Origin: Thermaerobacter sp. FW80
GTDB taxonomy: Bacteria; Bacillota; Sulfobacillia; Thermaerobacterales; Thermaerobacteraceae
DNA length: 64,000 nucleotides
NCBI RefSeq assembly: GCF_004634385.1
Contig: NZ_CP037895.1
Location: 558,001 to 622,000 of the forward strand
Direction: 5' to 3'
This document shows positions 43,455 to 55,876 of this stretch, piece after piece. Below the pieces are notes generated by a model. It had not been told where the DNA came from and did not search any database. It saw nothing but the letters and a program-made list of their open reading frames with translations. Position 1 is the first letter of the stretch; every line of letters starts with the position of its first letter. Position numbers and translations under genes: made by a program.

Positions 43455-44798
43455 TCACGTCCCCGGATCGTGCCCGTCCCCCCGGTGGCCCCTTCCGTCC
43501 GCCGGGCGCGCCACCGGCGATCCGCCCGGTTCCGCGGTCCGGGCGGGCCTGGCGGGCGACGGCGAGGCCTCGCCCGCGAGGGCCCGCCGGGAGCGGCCGG
43601 GCTGGACCGGCTCCCACTTGAACACGGCGTTGAGCGCCCGGTATACCGCGCGGGACTCTCGGGTCAGCAGGGGACCGAGGATCGCCAGGACCAGCACGTA
43701 GAGGGCGGTGAAGGACTGCACCGCCGGCGAGAGCCCGCCGGCCTTGGCCACGTTGGCGATGACGATGGACAGCTCGCCGCGGGCCGTGATGGTCACGCCG
43801 ATGTTGGTCGCGGCCCGCGGGGAGAGGCCGGCGGTGCGACCGGCCAATTGGCCGGCCACCATGTTGCCGACCAGCGTCAGCAACACGGCGCCCAGGACGA
43901 TCCCGACGGCGCCGCCCAGGGCCGTGGGGTCGAGTCCCAACCCGAAGCTGAAGAAGAAGACGGATCCGAAGAAGTCCCGGAAGGGGACGACGACGTGCTC
44001 GATCCGCTGGCGGTGCTCGGTGTCGGCCAGGACCAGGCCCAACAGCAGGGCACACACCGCCTCGGCGACGTGCACCGTCTCGCCGAAGCCCGCCAGGAGG
44101 AACAGCGCCGTGAACACCACCAGCCGGAACACGTCGGCGGACGGGATGTCCAGGAGGCGGTTCAGCCAGGGCCGAACCAGCCGACCCAGCACCAGCACCA
44201 CCGCGATGAAGCCGACGGCGGTCAAGCCGGCCAGCACCACCCCGCCCACGGACGTGGCGCCGCTGAGGACCAGGCCCGACAACACCGCCAGGTACACCGC
44301 CAGGAACACGTCGTCGAACATGATCATGCCGAGGATCATCTCGGTCTCGGGGTTGGCGGTGCGCTTCAAGTCCACCAGCACCTTGGCCACGATGGCCGTC
44401 GAGGTGATGGTGGTGATGCCGGCGATGGCCAGCGCCTCCCGCGGGGGGAAGCCGGCCAGCCACCCGTAGAGAAGGCCCAGCGTGAAGTTGATCCCGATGT
44501 AGATGCTGCCGCCCACCAGGATCTTGCGGCCGGCCCGGATCAGGCGGTTCAACGAGAACTCCAGGCCCAGGTAGAACAGCAGGAAGAGGACCCCGATGCG
44601 CCCCATGAAGTCGATCAGGGGCTTGCTCGCCTCGAAGCGGAGGTCGAGGAACCCGGTGTCCGGGAGGTGCGGGCCCACGGCCATACCGGCCAGGATGAGG
44701 AGGGGGACGATGGGCACATGGAGTCGGTTGGCGACGTAGCCGGCCAGGGCCATGATGGCGAGGGCGAGGCCGATCTCCCACACCACGTGCTCCATCAC
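43455..44798 (-). CDS. khtU: K+/H+ antiporter membrane subunit KhtU
   Basis: CPA2 monovalent cation/proton antiporter of 447 aa with about 12 helices, e.g. LLILAGMAVGPHLPDTG, GVLFLLFYLGLEF, ITTITSTAIVAKVLVDLK and FFGSVFFFSFGLGLDP. The C-terminal 70 residues form a non-membrane, Arg/Pro-rich tail. The GTG at 44798 overlaps the stop of khtT (GTGA) and an ATG lies one codon later. Its pairing with KhtT identifies it as the K+ efflux antiporter KhtU. Confidence 0.92.
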   Translation of the reverse strand: MMEHVVWEIGLALAIMALAGYVANRLHVPIVPLLILAGMAVGPHLPDTGFLDLRFEASKPLIDFMGRIGVLFLLFYLGLEFSLNRLIRAGRKILVGGSIYIGINFTLGLLYGWLAGFPPREALAIAGITTITSTAIVAKVLVDLKRTANPETEMILGMIMFDDVFLAVYLAVLSGLVLSGATSVGGVVLAGLTAVGFIAVVLVLGRLVRPWLNRLLDIPSADVFRLVVFTALFLLAGFGETVHVAEAVCALLLGLVLADTEHRQRIEHVVVPFRDFFGSVFFFSFGLGLDPTALGGAVGIVLGAVLLTLVGNMVAGQLAGRTAGLSPRAATNIGVTITARGELSIVIANVAKAGGLSPAVQSFTALYVLVLAILGPLLTRESRAVYRALNAVFKWEPVQPGRSRRALAGEASPSPARPARTAEPGGSPVARPADGRGHRGDGHDPGT

Positions 44799-45313
44799 CG
44801 ACCCCCCTCGGCCGCCGGGCCCGTCCCACCCTCCACCAGCTCCCGGAAGGCGCGGATCTGCTGCCGGTCACCCATCACCACCAAGGTGGCCTCCGCGGGG
44901 ATGCGGTAGTCCGGCCCGGGGTTGATCACCCGCCTCTGGTCCTTCTCGATGACCGCGATGACCGTCGCCCCCGAACGGCGCCGGATCTCCAGCTCGCCGA
45001 TGGTGCGGCCGACGCAGGGGGCGCCGCGTTCGACCTTGTACCACTCGATCACGAGGCGGTTCAACACCACCTCGACGGATTCCAGGCCCTTGGGCCGGTA
45101 CGCGAGGCCCCCGATGATCCCGGCCACCTGGCGCGCCTCGTCGTCGTCCAGGGTCACCACGGACACCCAGTTGTCCGGATCGTCGGGATCCACGTGGAAG
45201 ATCTCCCGTCGGCCGTCGTCGTGGACGATGATGGCCAGCCGGTCCCCTGCCCGGGTCTCGATCTGGAACTTGCGCCCGATGCCCGGCAGGTCCGACTCCC
45301 GGATGTCGGACAT
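44795..45313 (-). CDS. khtT: KhtT regulator of K+/H+ antiporter (RCK_C domain)
   Basis: Soluble regulator of 172 aa. The N-terminal DLPGIGRKFQIETRAGDRLAIIVHDDGRREI segment is the KhtT signature, with SLDDDEARQVAGIIGGL-like TLDDDEARQVAGIIGG after it. The C-terminal RCK_C (TrkA-C) domain is VGRTIGELEIRRRSGATVIAVIE to EATLVVMGD. In Bacillus KhtT the RCK_C domain binds c-di-AMP. The ATG at 45313 follows GAGGGGG. It is coupled to khtU by an overlap. Confidence 0.92.
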   Translation of the reverse strand: MSDIRESDLPGIGRKFQIETRAGDRLAIIVHDDGRREIFHVDPDDPDNWVSVVTLDDDEARQVAGIIGGLAYRPKGLESVEVVLNRLVIEWYKVERGAPCVGRTIGELEIRRRSGATVIAVIEKDQRRVINPGPDYRIPAEATLVVMGDRQQIRAFRELVEGGTGPAAEGGR

Positions 45314-45522
45314 GGTCGACCCCCTCGAGCCCACGGATTGACGGTGGGAGAGGGCATGGCAACCGCCGCGCAGGTCGCGACGCGACCGACGCCCCATCCC
45401 CCTCCCTCCCACCCCCGTGCGCCACCGTACCACGGTGGCGCGTCGGCGCCAACCCCGGTGTCGACCGAGGGCCCTGGGGCAGCTTACGAACCCTTCCCCG
45501 GCGCGACGGGTCTTCCGGCCGC

Positions 45523-48193
<2,671 letters not shown>

Positions 48194-48213
<20 letters not shown>

Positions 48214-49024
48214 GGCGCTCCCCCCTCGCCAGGATCTCCAGCACCTGGTTGGCCGTCTCCTCCACGGCCTTGTTGGTCACGTCGATGACGGGGCAGCCCA
48301 GCTCCCGGAAGATCCGCTGGGCGTAGGCCAGCTCCTCCTGGATGCGTTGCATGCTGCCGTAGCTGGCGTCTTCGTCGAGGCCGATGGCCTTGAGCCGCTC
48401 GCGGCGGATGCGCTGCAGGGCCTCCGGCCGGATGATCAGGCCGACCAACCGGTTCCGCGGCACCTTGTACAGTTCGGGGGGCGGCTCCACCTCCGGGATC
48501 AGCGGCACGTTGGCCACCTTGTACATGCGGTGGGCCAGGTACATGCTGACGGGCGTCTTGGAGGTCCGGGAGACGCCCAGGAGGACGATGTCCGCCTGCA
48601 GCAGGCCGCGGGGGTCCTTGCCGTCGTCGTACTTGACCGCGAACTCGACGGCCTCGACCCGCCGGAAGTACTCCTCGTCCAGGCGGTGGCGCAGGCCGGG
48701 CTGCAGCCGCGGCGGGCGCTCCGCCACCCGCATCCACGCGGCCATCATCGGCCCCATGATGTCGACCACGGGGATCCCCGCCGCCTGGGCCTTCTCGTTC
48801 AGGGCCCGGCGCAGGTCCTCCAGGATCAGGGTGTGGACGATCAGGCTGCGGGGCTCCTCGCGCGCCCGCCGGACGATGGTCTCGATGGTCTCCATCCGGT
48901 CGACGTAGGGAAACCGGTGGAAGGTGGCGCGGTGGCCGTTGAACTGGCTGGCCGCCGCCCGCGCCACCAGCTCGGCGGTCTCGCCCAGGGAGTCGGAGAC
49001 GATGAAGACGACCGGTTCACCCAC
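48194..49024 (-). CDS. PPDK regulatory protein (bifunctional kinase/pyrophosphorylase)
   Basis: DUF299/PSRP-family protein of 276 aa. It starts VVFIVSDSLGETAELVARA and has the P-loop-like motif GVSRTSKTPVSMYLA near residue 150 and CPVIDVTNKAVEETANQVLE at the end. Proteins of this family phosphorylate the regulatory Thr of PPDK with ADP and remove it with phosphate. The GTG at 49024 follows GAGGGGG. It directly precedes and overlaps ppdK, its target. Confidence 0.95.
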
Positions 49025-49044
49025 CCCGCTATGACCCCCTCACC

Positions 49045-49875
49045 CTACCGCTGCGGCACCATGTCCCAGCGGCCGATGTCGCGGAAGCCGAGGCGCTTGT
49101 AGATGGCGCCGGCCTCCGGGTTGTCGTAGAACAGGCAGAGCCGCTTCCCCTCGGCCAGCACCTCGGAGCACAGCCGCACCATGAGCTGCGTGGCGAAGCC
49201 CCGGCGCCGGAAGCCGGGGTCGGTGGCCACACCCACGATCATGGCGGAAAACGGGTTCTCCGCCGCTGTCTTGACGGCGGCCACGGCGCGGCCGTCGTAT
49301 TCCAGCCAGTAGCCGCGGGCGGCCCCCGTCTCCAGCGAGTGCCGCAGCTCCCGCTTCCGCTGGTCGTCGAAGCTGTGAAACTCAACGATTCGACTGTACA
49401 GCGCGGCGATTACGGGTGCGTCGGCCGGTGTCATCCGGTGTGGGCGGACGTCGACAGGCAGATTCCCGCTCAGGGCGGCGAGCCGCCCGGCATCACTCAA
49501 CTCCGCGAAGTGAAGGGACCGCCTTCGTGACCAGTCCAGGACGGCCTGGGTGTACGGTCGCAGCCGGGCCACCACCTCGCCTTTTCCTGCGAGCTCGGCT
49601 CCGCCCCGGGCGGGCTCGGCGGCATGGCGGGCGATGATGCGGGCCAGACCCTCGGCGTCGAAGTCACCCCGCCCGTAAGGGATGAAGCTGCGAAAGTAGC
49701 GCAGCAACACGGCCCGGAGCCGGCCGCATTCATCAAAGTCTCCCCAGACGGCCTGGAAGTCGGTTTCGAAGCCGTAGTTCTGGATGTCCGCCAGGATGAA
49801 CAGGTTAAAGGCGCTCTCCTCGGCCAGGAAGTCGAACACCGGCTGGCGATCTGCTTCGTTCAGGCGGCGGATCAA
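49045..49875 (-). CDS. GNAT family acetyltransferase with N-terminal extension
   Basis: Protein of 276 aa. The N-terminal half starts LIRRLNEADRQPVFDFLAEE and NLFILADIQNYGF; the C-terminal GNAT domain (about 140-276) has VRPHRMTPADAPVIAAL, GVATDPGFRRRGFATQL (acetyl-CoA binding) and FYDNPEAGAIYKRLGFRDIG. The start is TTG after GGAGAGGAG. It lies 20 bases before the PPDK regulator on the same strand. A diverged, internally deleted copy of pieces of this gene occurs at 50737-50840. Confidence 0.85.
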   Translation of the reverse strand: MIRRLNEADRQPVFDFLAEESAFNLFILADIQNYGFETDFQAVWGDFDECGRLRAVLLRYFRSFIPYGRGDFDAEGLARIIARHAAEPARGGAELAGKGEVVARLRPYTQAVLDWSRRRSLHFAELSDAGRLAALSGNLPVDVRPHRMTPADAPVIAALYSRIVEFHSFDDQRKRELRHSLETGAARGYWLEYDGRAVAAVKTAAENPFSAMIVGVATDPGFRRRGFATQLMVRLCSEVLAEGKRLCLFYDNPEAGAIYKRLGFRDIGRWDMVPQR

Positions 49876-50322
49876 GGTTCCCGGCTCCTCTCCCGGCGGA
49901 CCCCTCGTTGTGGATGATTCGAACTGCCGCCGCTGCGATCGTCCCCGATAAACACGCGCCTGCAATGGCGCCGTTCGCCGGGTGCAATGGGGCTCCTTGG
50001 AAACTTTTCGACATGGAAGGCGAAACCCCTGGCCGTGTCCCCTGACGACCCGTAGCCGGGCTACCCGGGCCGCGGTCTGCGAGCAGGAATGGCGTCAGGA
50101 AGTCCTGGACGGCCGGCGCCGGCGGGAAGTCACTTAGTGCCCCGCAATGCCAGGGCAGGTAACCTGTTTACGATCCACTTCATCCGGGACGAACAACGCG
50201 TAAGCCGGATCGCCCCATCCTTAAACACCGGCTGCAATCCGAATCAGGTAGGTAGGCCTGGACCGCTAGGTAGGCCTGGCCCGCCCGGGACCAAGGACGG
50301 TGGGTAGCCCTTGAGGCGGATG
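49876..50322. other. gap between the GNAT gene and the glyS-fragment terminator
   Basis: No gene is supported. At 50249-50261 and 50267-50279 the 13-mer TAGGTAGGCCTGG is directly repeated with a five-base spacer. The part from about 50150 to 50260 is less G+C-rich than its surroundings and may be a leftover of foreign DNA. Confidence 0.45.
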
Positions 50323-50357
50323 GCAAGAGGGGCCGGGATAAGCCCGGCCCCTCTTGC
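50323..50357. terminator. 15-base-pair terminator hairpin
   Basis: GCAAGAGGGGCCGGG and CCCGGCCCCTCTTGC form a perfect stem around ATAAG. It lies exactly at the stop codon of the glyS fragment (minus strand), so it is probably the original terminator of the glyS transcript. No T-run is present. Confidence 0.7.
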
Positions 50358-50736
50358 TACACGTTGCTGTTCAGCTCACCGAGGGCAGCTACCTGGCCTG
50401 CCAGGTCCGCCACACCCTTGAGCAGAGCGAGGCGGTTGGCCCGCAGGGCCGGTTCCTCCGCCATGACCAGCACCCGGTCCAGGAACGCGTCGACAGCGGG
50501 ACGCAGGCGGGCGACGGCCTGGAAATAGGCCGTGTAGTCCCCGGCGGCCAGCGCCCGCCCGGCGGCCTCGGCCGCGGACTGCAGCGCCGCGTGGAGCTCG
50601 CCCTCCTCGGGTTCCCGGAACAGGGCCGGATCGATGCGACCACCTTCGGCCCGTCCGGCCAGGTTGGCCGCCCGCCTGTGGACGGTGAGGACGTCGGCTG
50701 CCAGCGGCGACGCCAGTAAGTTCGCCACCGCCCGGT
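50357..50736 (-). pseudogene. duplicated 3' fragment of glyS
   Basis: The last about 120 codons of glyS are repeated here with roughly 94% nucleotide identity to 52304-52672 (about 22 differences counted by eye over some 360 bases). The fragment keeps an open frame (NLLASPLAADVL to AALGELNSNV) and ends at a terminator hairpin, but has no 5' part and no start. Sequence identity stops sharply at 50736, where the frame passes into acetyltransferase-like sequence. Confidence 0.9.
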
Positions 50737-50840
50737 CCTAGTCCATAGCGCCGCAATTACAGGCGCATCTGCTGGTGGCCTCATGTTTACGCGGACGTCC
50801 CGAGGCAGATGCCGGTGGTCTGCTTCATTCAGGCAGTGCA
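50737..50840 (-). pseudogene. rearranged remnant of a GNAT gene
   Basis: Translating the minus strand gives CLNEADHRHLPRDVRV followed by PPADAPVIAALWTR, which matches two separate parts of the acetyltransferase at 49045-49875 (its N-terminus and residues about 145-165) with everything between deleted. It is less similar to that gene (about 75% by eye) than the glyS copy is to glyS, so it probably came from a related strain. It lies directly between the methyltransferase stop and the glyS fragment. Confidence 0.7.
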
Positions 50841-51632
50841 TCAATACCGTACCCACGAATCCTTCCCCTCTCTGTCTTTGCAACCTCTACGGTCCCGGAC
50901 AAGCGGAAGCGCAATCTGTTGCCGCTCATCACCCGATCTACGGGTATACGCCGGGTAATCAGGGGGCTGGTAGCGACCTAGCTCATCTCCGAATTGATAC
51001 CACCCTGGACGCTCTGTACGAGCAAATAACTCCAAATACGGGCCAGGGCTACAGGCTTCAATGATGTCGTATAATTCATCGGGCTTACGTGAATGTTCAC
51101 GCTTACGAGCCACAATAATGTTTTCTTGGCGTCGCCCTGGCTTGAACGTACGAAGCCCACCCCGAACCCCAAAGAGTACCATTTCTGTCACGTTGCGAAA
51201 GTAAAATCCAACACCACGGCGGTCGGGGCCACCATCCTTTCTGACTTTGTACCAGATAATATTTGTCTTATAGGTAAACCCCCACCGTCGCATAACCTCA
51301 AGCCCTTCTGCTAGCAAAGCGTTTGGTACCCAAAGATAAAGATGACTTTGAGGTAGAGCTAACTGTGCTATAGGAAGCTCCAATATCTCTTGCAGGTCCA
51401 TTGTATGATAGCGGGATAAGCGGCGGTGTTCAGGCGCCACCTTGCCCGTCCGATTCGAAAATCGCCACGGAGGATCAGCCAATATGGTTCCAAACTTCTG
51501 ACCACCAAATCGTTCTAAGAGTTCTTCACCAACAGACTTCAAGGGCCGGTTTTCTAGGAAGAACTCATGGGCAGGTCTTATCGATTGTCTATAAACCGGC
51601 TCTTGCGAATCCCGATTACGAGGATCGGACAT
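50841..51632 (-). CDS. MT-A70 family DNA N6-adenine methyltransferase
   Basis: Methylase of 263 aa. The catalytic motif DPPW is in GTILADPPWRFSNR near residue 50, and LYLWVPNALLAEGLEVMRRWGF and the end CSPGPYLELFARTERPGW (S-adenosylmethionine pocket) fit the MT-A70 family. It is expected to put a methyl group on adenine to protect sites of the adjacent nuclease. The ATG follows GGGGGAGGTGG. It overlaps the 3' end of the nuclease gene by 55 bases. Base composition is visibly AT-richer than the flanks. Confidence 0.9.
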   Translation of the reverse strand: MSDPRNRDSQEPVYRQSIRPAHEFFLENRPLKSVGEELLERFGGQKFGTILADPPWRFSNRTGKVAPEHRRLSRYHTMDLQEILELPIAQLALPQSHLYLWVPNALLAEGLEVMRRWGFTYKTNIIWYKVRKDGGPDRRGVGFYFRNVTEMVLFGVRGGLRTFKPGRRQENIIVARKREHSRKPDELYDIIEACSPGPYLELFARTERPGWYQFGDELGRYQPPDYPAYTRRSGDERQQIALPLVRDRRGCKDREGKDSWVRY

Positions 51633-52171
51633 CCCCCGCCACCTCCCCCATTAAGACGTGGCAGTAATTTTCTCATCCACGTAGTAGACCATCCATACTT
51701 ATCCCAGACGTCGAGTTCTCTAAATATCTCTGCTAGTTCGTCTGATTTTGTGATAATTATGCCGACATCGATTGCCCTTAAGTCGAACAGCAACCTGAAG
51801 TTATTAAGGTCTCGATCAAAGAACGGATCCTTGTTGGACCATTCAACCTCTACAGCGACGCGATTCTTGTAAAAGTCCACTTTATGAGTGGGTGCTTCGT
51901 ATACCTTGCCATCCACCATTATCTGTACATCGAAGGACTTCTCCTTCCAGCCACGAGCACCGAATCCCTCATCGAGTCGCCTAGCCATTTTTGACTTGCT
52001 GCCGCCACCCTCTAAGACTTCTTTCGCTGTGAAATGGAATTCCCTCAGCACTTCAAGGAGATCGTTCCACTCCGTTTCATGAGCTCCTCGAAGTACGGCC
52101 AGAGCATTTCGCCATTCATGGATCTCATAGTCCTGACGAATGTCATCAGGTACGAGATGCAGGCTCAACAC
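51578..52171 (-). CDS. BglII/BstYI-family type II restriction endonuclease
   Basis: Predicted nuclease of about 197 aa. Motifs typical of the BglII/BstYI family are FHFTAKEVLEGGGSKSKMARRL, the catalytic segment KVDFYKNRVAVEVEWSNKDPFFDRDLNNFRLL (an E.E/D pattern with nearby acidic residues) and IDVGIIITKSDEL. By family the target would be of the RGATCY type, which is inference. The GTG at 52171 follows GAGGGG; upstream ATG starts are weaker. AT-rich composition and unlike codon use show it was acquired. Confidence 0.85.
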   Translation of the reverse strand: MLSLHLVPDDIRQDYEIHEWRNALAVLRGAHETEWNDLLEVLREFHFTAKEVLEGGGSKSKMARRLDEGFGARGWKEKSFDVQIMVDGKVYEAPTHKVDFYKNRVAVEVEWSNKDPFFDRDLNNFRLLFDLRAIDVGIIITKSDELAEIFRELDVWDKYGWSTTWMRKLLPRLNGGGGGGCPILVIGIRKSRFIDNR

Positions 52172-52290
52172 AAAAGACCCCTCGCGAACAGACTTTCTGT
52201 AAATATTTTTCGCGCAGGTTCCACCTCTTCCTGCACGACCACCCACGGGTCGAGACGGACAGCCAGGTTCCGTCACAGGCTTCCCGAAAG

Positions 52291-54636
52291 CTAAGAACGG
52301 GTCACCGCCAGCTCCCCGAGAGCGGCTACCCGGCCTGCCAGGTCCGCCACACCCTTGAGCAGAGCGAGGCGGTTGGCCCGCAGGGCCGGTTCCTCCGCCA
52401 TGACCAGCACCCGGTCCAGGAACGCGTCCACCGCTGGACGCAGGCGGGCGACGGCCTGGAAATAGGCCGTGTAGTCGCCGGCGTCCAGCGCCCGCCCGGC
52501 GGCCTCGGCCGCGGACTGCAACGCCGCGTGCAGCTCGCCCTCCTCGGGTTCCCGGAACAGGGCCGGATCGATGGGACCACCTTCGGCCCGCCCGGCCAGG
52601 TTGGCCGCCCGCCGGTGTACGGTCAGCACGTCGGCGGCCAGGGGCGACGCCAGGAGCTCCGTCACCGCCCGGGCCCGCGCCCAGACGCCGGCCACGTCGG
52701 TGCGGTCCACCGCCAGCACCGCTTGGATCACGTCATGGGCATAGCCCGCCTCGGCGAGCAAGACCCGCAGCCGCGCCGCCAGGAAGTCCAGCAACCGGTC
52801 CCGGACCGCCGCCGGGTCGAACCGGACCTCCACCGTGGGCGGCGCCACGGGCGGCCGGTAACCGGCCAGGGCCTCGTCCAGCACGGCGTCCAGCGCCGGC
52901 ATGGCGGCCCCCGGCGGCAAGACGAGCCCTCGCCCCACCCCCATGGCAGCGGTGCGGTCCGGGCCACCGCGACCGGTCCCTGGGACGCCGCGAGACGCCA
53001 CCGGTTCGTCGCGCGACGGGGCGTGCCGCACCGGATCCGACCCGGGCGCGGGGTCGCCGGCCGGCGCCTGCCCGCCCGCCGGGTCCACGGCCTGCGCGCC
53101 GCCCTGCTGCGGGGCATCCGCGCCCCGGGCGGCGTCTCCGGCCAGCAGCCGGAGCAGGCCGACGGCCGCCCGGCGCAGGCCGTAGGGGTCCTGGGAGCCC
53201 GTGGGCTCGAGGCCCGCGGCGAAGCAGCCGGCCAGGGTGTCCGCCCGGTCGGCGATGGCCAGCAACAGGCCCGGCCAGGTGGACGGCAGCTCGTCGTCGT
53301 CCCCGCCCCGCGGCAGGTACTGCTCGGCCAGGGCCTCGGCCACCGCCGGCGGCTCGCCGTCGCGGAGCGCGTACTCCCGGCCCATCCGGCCCGCCAGCTC
53401 GGGGAACTCGTAGACCATGGCGGTGACCAGGTCGGCCTTGGCCAGCCGGGCCGCCCGGACGGCGTGCTCGCGCTCCGCCGCCGGCAGGCCGAGCCGCTCC
53501 GCCAGCCAGGCGACCAGCCGCTCAAGGCGCCGCGTCTTGTCGAGCAGGGTGCCGAGGTCGGGCAGGAAGGAGACCCGCTCCAGGTCGGGCACCCGATCCG
53601 CCAGGCGCCGCCGCAGGTCCTGCTGGAAGAAGAACCGGGCGTCGGCCAGGCGGGCGCCGATCACCCGCTCGTTGCCCCGCCGGACGGTGTCCAGGTGCCG
53701 CTCGTCCCCGTTGCGGACGGCGACGAAGTGGGGCAGCAGCCGGCTCTCGCCAGGCCGGCGCACGGGGAAGTAGCGCTGGTGGACCTTCATGGTGGTCACC
53801 AGCACGTCCCGCGGCAGCTCCAGCATCCCCTCGGCGAAGGATCCGACGAAGGCCGTCGGGTACTCCACCAGGTCGACCACCTCGGCCAGGAGCTCCGGGT
53901 CGACCTCCACCTCGCCGCCCACGGCCGCGGCCGCCGCCCGGGCCTGCTCGACGATGCGCTCCCGACGCTCCTCCGGGTCGACCACCACGTAGGCGTCGGC
54001 CAGGCGGCGCCGGTACTCCTCCTCCGAGGCCGAGGCCAGCTCCACCGGCCCGGGGTGGAGGAAGCGGTGCCCGTAGCTCACCCGGCCCGCCTGCACCCCG
54101 GCGAAGGCGAAGGGCAGGACCTCCTCGCCCAGCAGGGCCACGAGCCAGTGGACCGGCCGGACGAACCGGTGCTCCCCCGCCCCCCAGCGCATGGTGCGGC
54201 GGAACTCCAGGCCGCCGAGGATGCCGGGCAGCGTCTCCGCCAGCACCGCCGCCGCGGGCCGCCCCTCCTCCACCTTGCGCGCGAACACGTACTCGCCCTG
54301 CGGCGTCTCCCGGACGACCAGGTCGTCGACCGCCACGCCCTGGGCCCGGGCGAAGCCCAGGGCGGCGCGGGTGGGCTGCCCATCGGGTCCGTAGGCGACG
54401 GCCCGCGCCGGGCCCCGGACCCACGACTCCCGCGACGCCTGGCGCGCGGCCAGCCCCTTGACCACCAGGGTCAGCCGGCGCGGCGTGCCCAGCGCCCGCA
54501 CCAGCTCGTAGGGCAGGCCGGCCTCCGCCAGCACGGTGCCCGCCCGCTCCGCCAGCTGGCGGCGGGCCTCGGCGCAGTCGGCCGCCGGGATCTCCTCGCA
54601 ACCGACCTCCACCAGCAGATCCAGCCGCTCCTCCAT
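52291..54636 (-). CDS. glyS: glycyl-tRNA synthetase beta subunit
   Basis: Beta chain of the tetrameric enzyme, 781 aa. It starts MEERLDLLVEVGCEEIPA and has the conserved EHRFVRPVHWLVAL, TMKVHQRYFPV and GNERVIGARLADARFF segments, with the C-terminal anticodon-binding part at about 610-770. A non-conserved insert of about 80 residues (Pro/Gly/Ala-rich, with SRDEPVASRG) interrupts the region before LDAVLDEALAGY. The ATG follows GGAAGGAG. Its last codons differ from the duplicated fragment: AALGELAVTRS here, AALGELNSNV there. Confidence 0.95.
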   Translation of the reverse strand: MEERLDLLVEVGCEEIPAADCAEARRQLAERAGTVLAEAGLPYELVRALGTPRRLTLVVKGLAARQASRESWVRGPARAVAYGPDGQPTRAALGFARAQGVAVDDLVVRETPQGEYVFARKVEEGRPAAAVLAETLPGILGGLEFRRTMRWGAGEHRFVRPVHWLVALLGEEVLPFAFAGVQAGRVSYGHRFLHPGPVELASASEEEYRRRLADAYVVVDPEERRERIVEQARAAAAAVGGEVEVDPELLAEVVDLVEYPTAFVGSFAEGMLELPRDVLVTTMKVHQRYFPVRRPGESRLLPHFVAVRNGDERHLDTVRRGNERVIGARLADARFFFQQDLRRRLADRVPDLERVSFLPDLGTLLDKTRRLERLVAWLAERLGLPAAEREHAVRAARLAKADLVTAMVYEFPELAGRMGREYALRDGEPPAVAEALAEQYLPRGGDDDELPSTWPGLLLAIADRADTLAGCFAAGLEPTGSQDPYGLRRAAVGLLRLLAGDAARGADAPQQGGAQAVDPAGGQAPAGDPAPGSDPVRHAPSRDEPVASRGVPGTGRGGPDRTAAMGVGRGLVLPPGAAMPALDAVLDEALAGYRPPVAPPTVEVRFDPAAVRDRLLDFLAARLRVLLAEAGYAHDVIQAVLAVDRTDVAGVWARARAVTELLASPLAADVLTVHRRAANLAGRAEGGPIDPALFREPEEGELHAALQSAAEAAGRALDAGDYTAYFQAVARLRPAVDAFLDRVLVMAEEPALRANRLALLKGVADLAGRVAALGELAVTRS
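52304..52672. repeat. glyS 3' end: direct repeat copy inside the intact gene
   Basis: This is the copy that belongs to the complete glyS gene. It matches 50380-50736 in the same orientation, with about 94% identity counted by eye. The differences are mostly synonymous or conservative, so both copies were translated until recently or diverged in separate lineages. Confidence 0.85.
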
Positions 54637-54902
54637 GGCTTCCGCTCCTTCCCGGGATGGGGCGAGACCCGCGGCCCGCCCCGGCGCCGTCGGGCCGGGG
54701 CCGCCCGGCCCCGGGACCCCATCCCCTCCGATCCCGTCCCTCCCGTCCCGATCCCGTCGGGGCGCGGAGGCGCCCATCGGGAGGGCCGTCGGCCGCATCC
54801 CGCCCGGTGGCCCGGGGCCGCTCGGCCGGGCCCACCGTGGGTGGGCCGCCCGATCGTCGTCCCACCCCGGCCGCGGGGTGGGACGCCGGCCGGCCGCGCG
54901 GG
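54637..54902. other. 266-base spacer between glyQ and glyS
   Basis: In most genomes glyQ and glyS are adjacent. Here the spacer holds no supported gene, only G+C-rich sequence with GGGCCCGGC-type runs. Co-transcription from the T-box is still likely. Confidence 0.4.
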
Positions 54903-55832
<930 letters not shown>

Positions 55833-55876
55833 GGGGCTCGTCCCTCCTCGTGACGGACCGCCTGCGCGGGCCACAA

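Larger units (their letters stand above)
50737..52303. mobile_element. restriction-modification island within duplicated glyS 3' end
   Basis: An AT-richer block carrying a nuclease and methylase lies between the complete glyS (3' end at about 52304) and a second copy of its 3' end (50357-50736). No transposase, integrase or inverted terminal repeat is visible. The layout is that of insertion with long target duplication, described for several restriction-modification genes. In the direction of transcription the order is glyS, nuclease, methylase, GNAT remnant, glyS fragment, terminator. Confidence 0.78.

Noticed and set aside
50150-50320. Possible transposase or integrase remnant next to the glyS fragment
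   Set aside because: The stretch is less G+C-rich and has a small direct repeat but no translated frame resembling a mobile-element protein.
54130-54143. GGACGAACCGG near-copy in glyS
   Set aside because: Part of the conserved HRFVRPVHW motif of glyS, so explained by coding.
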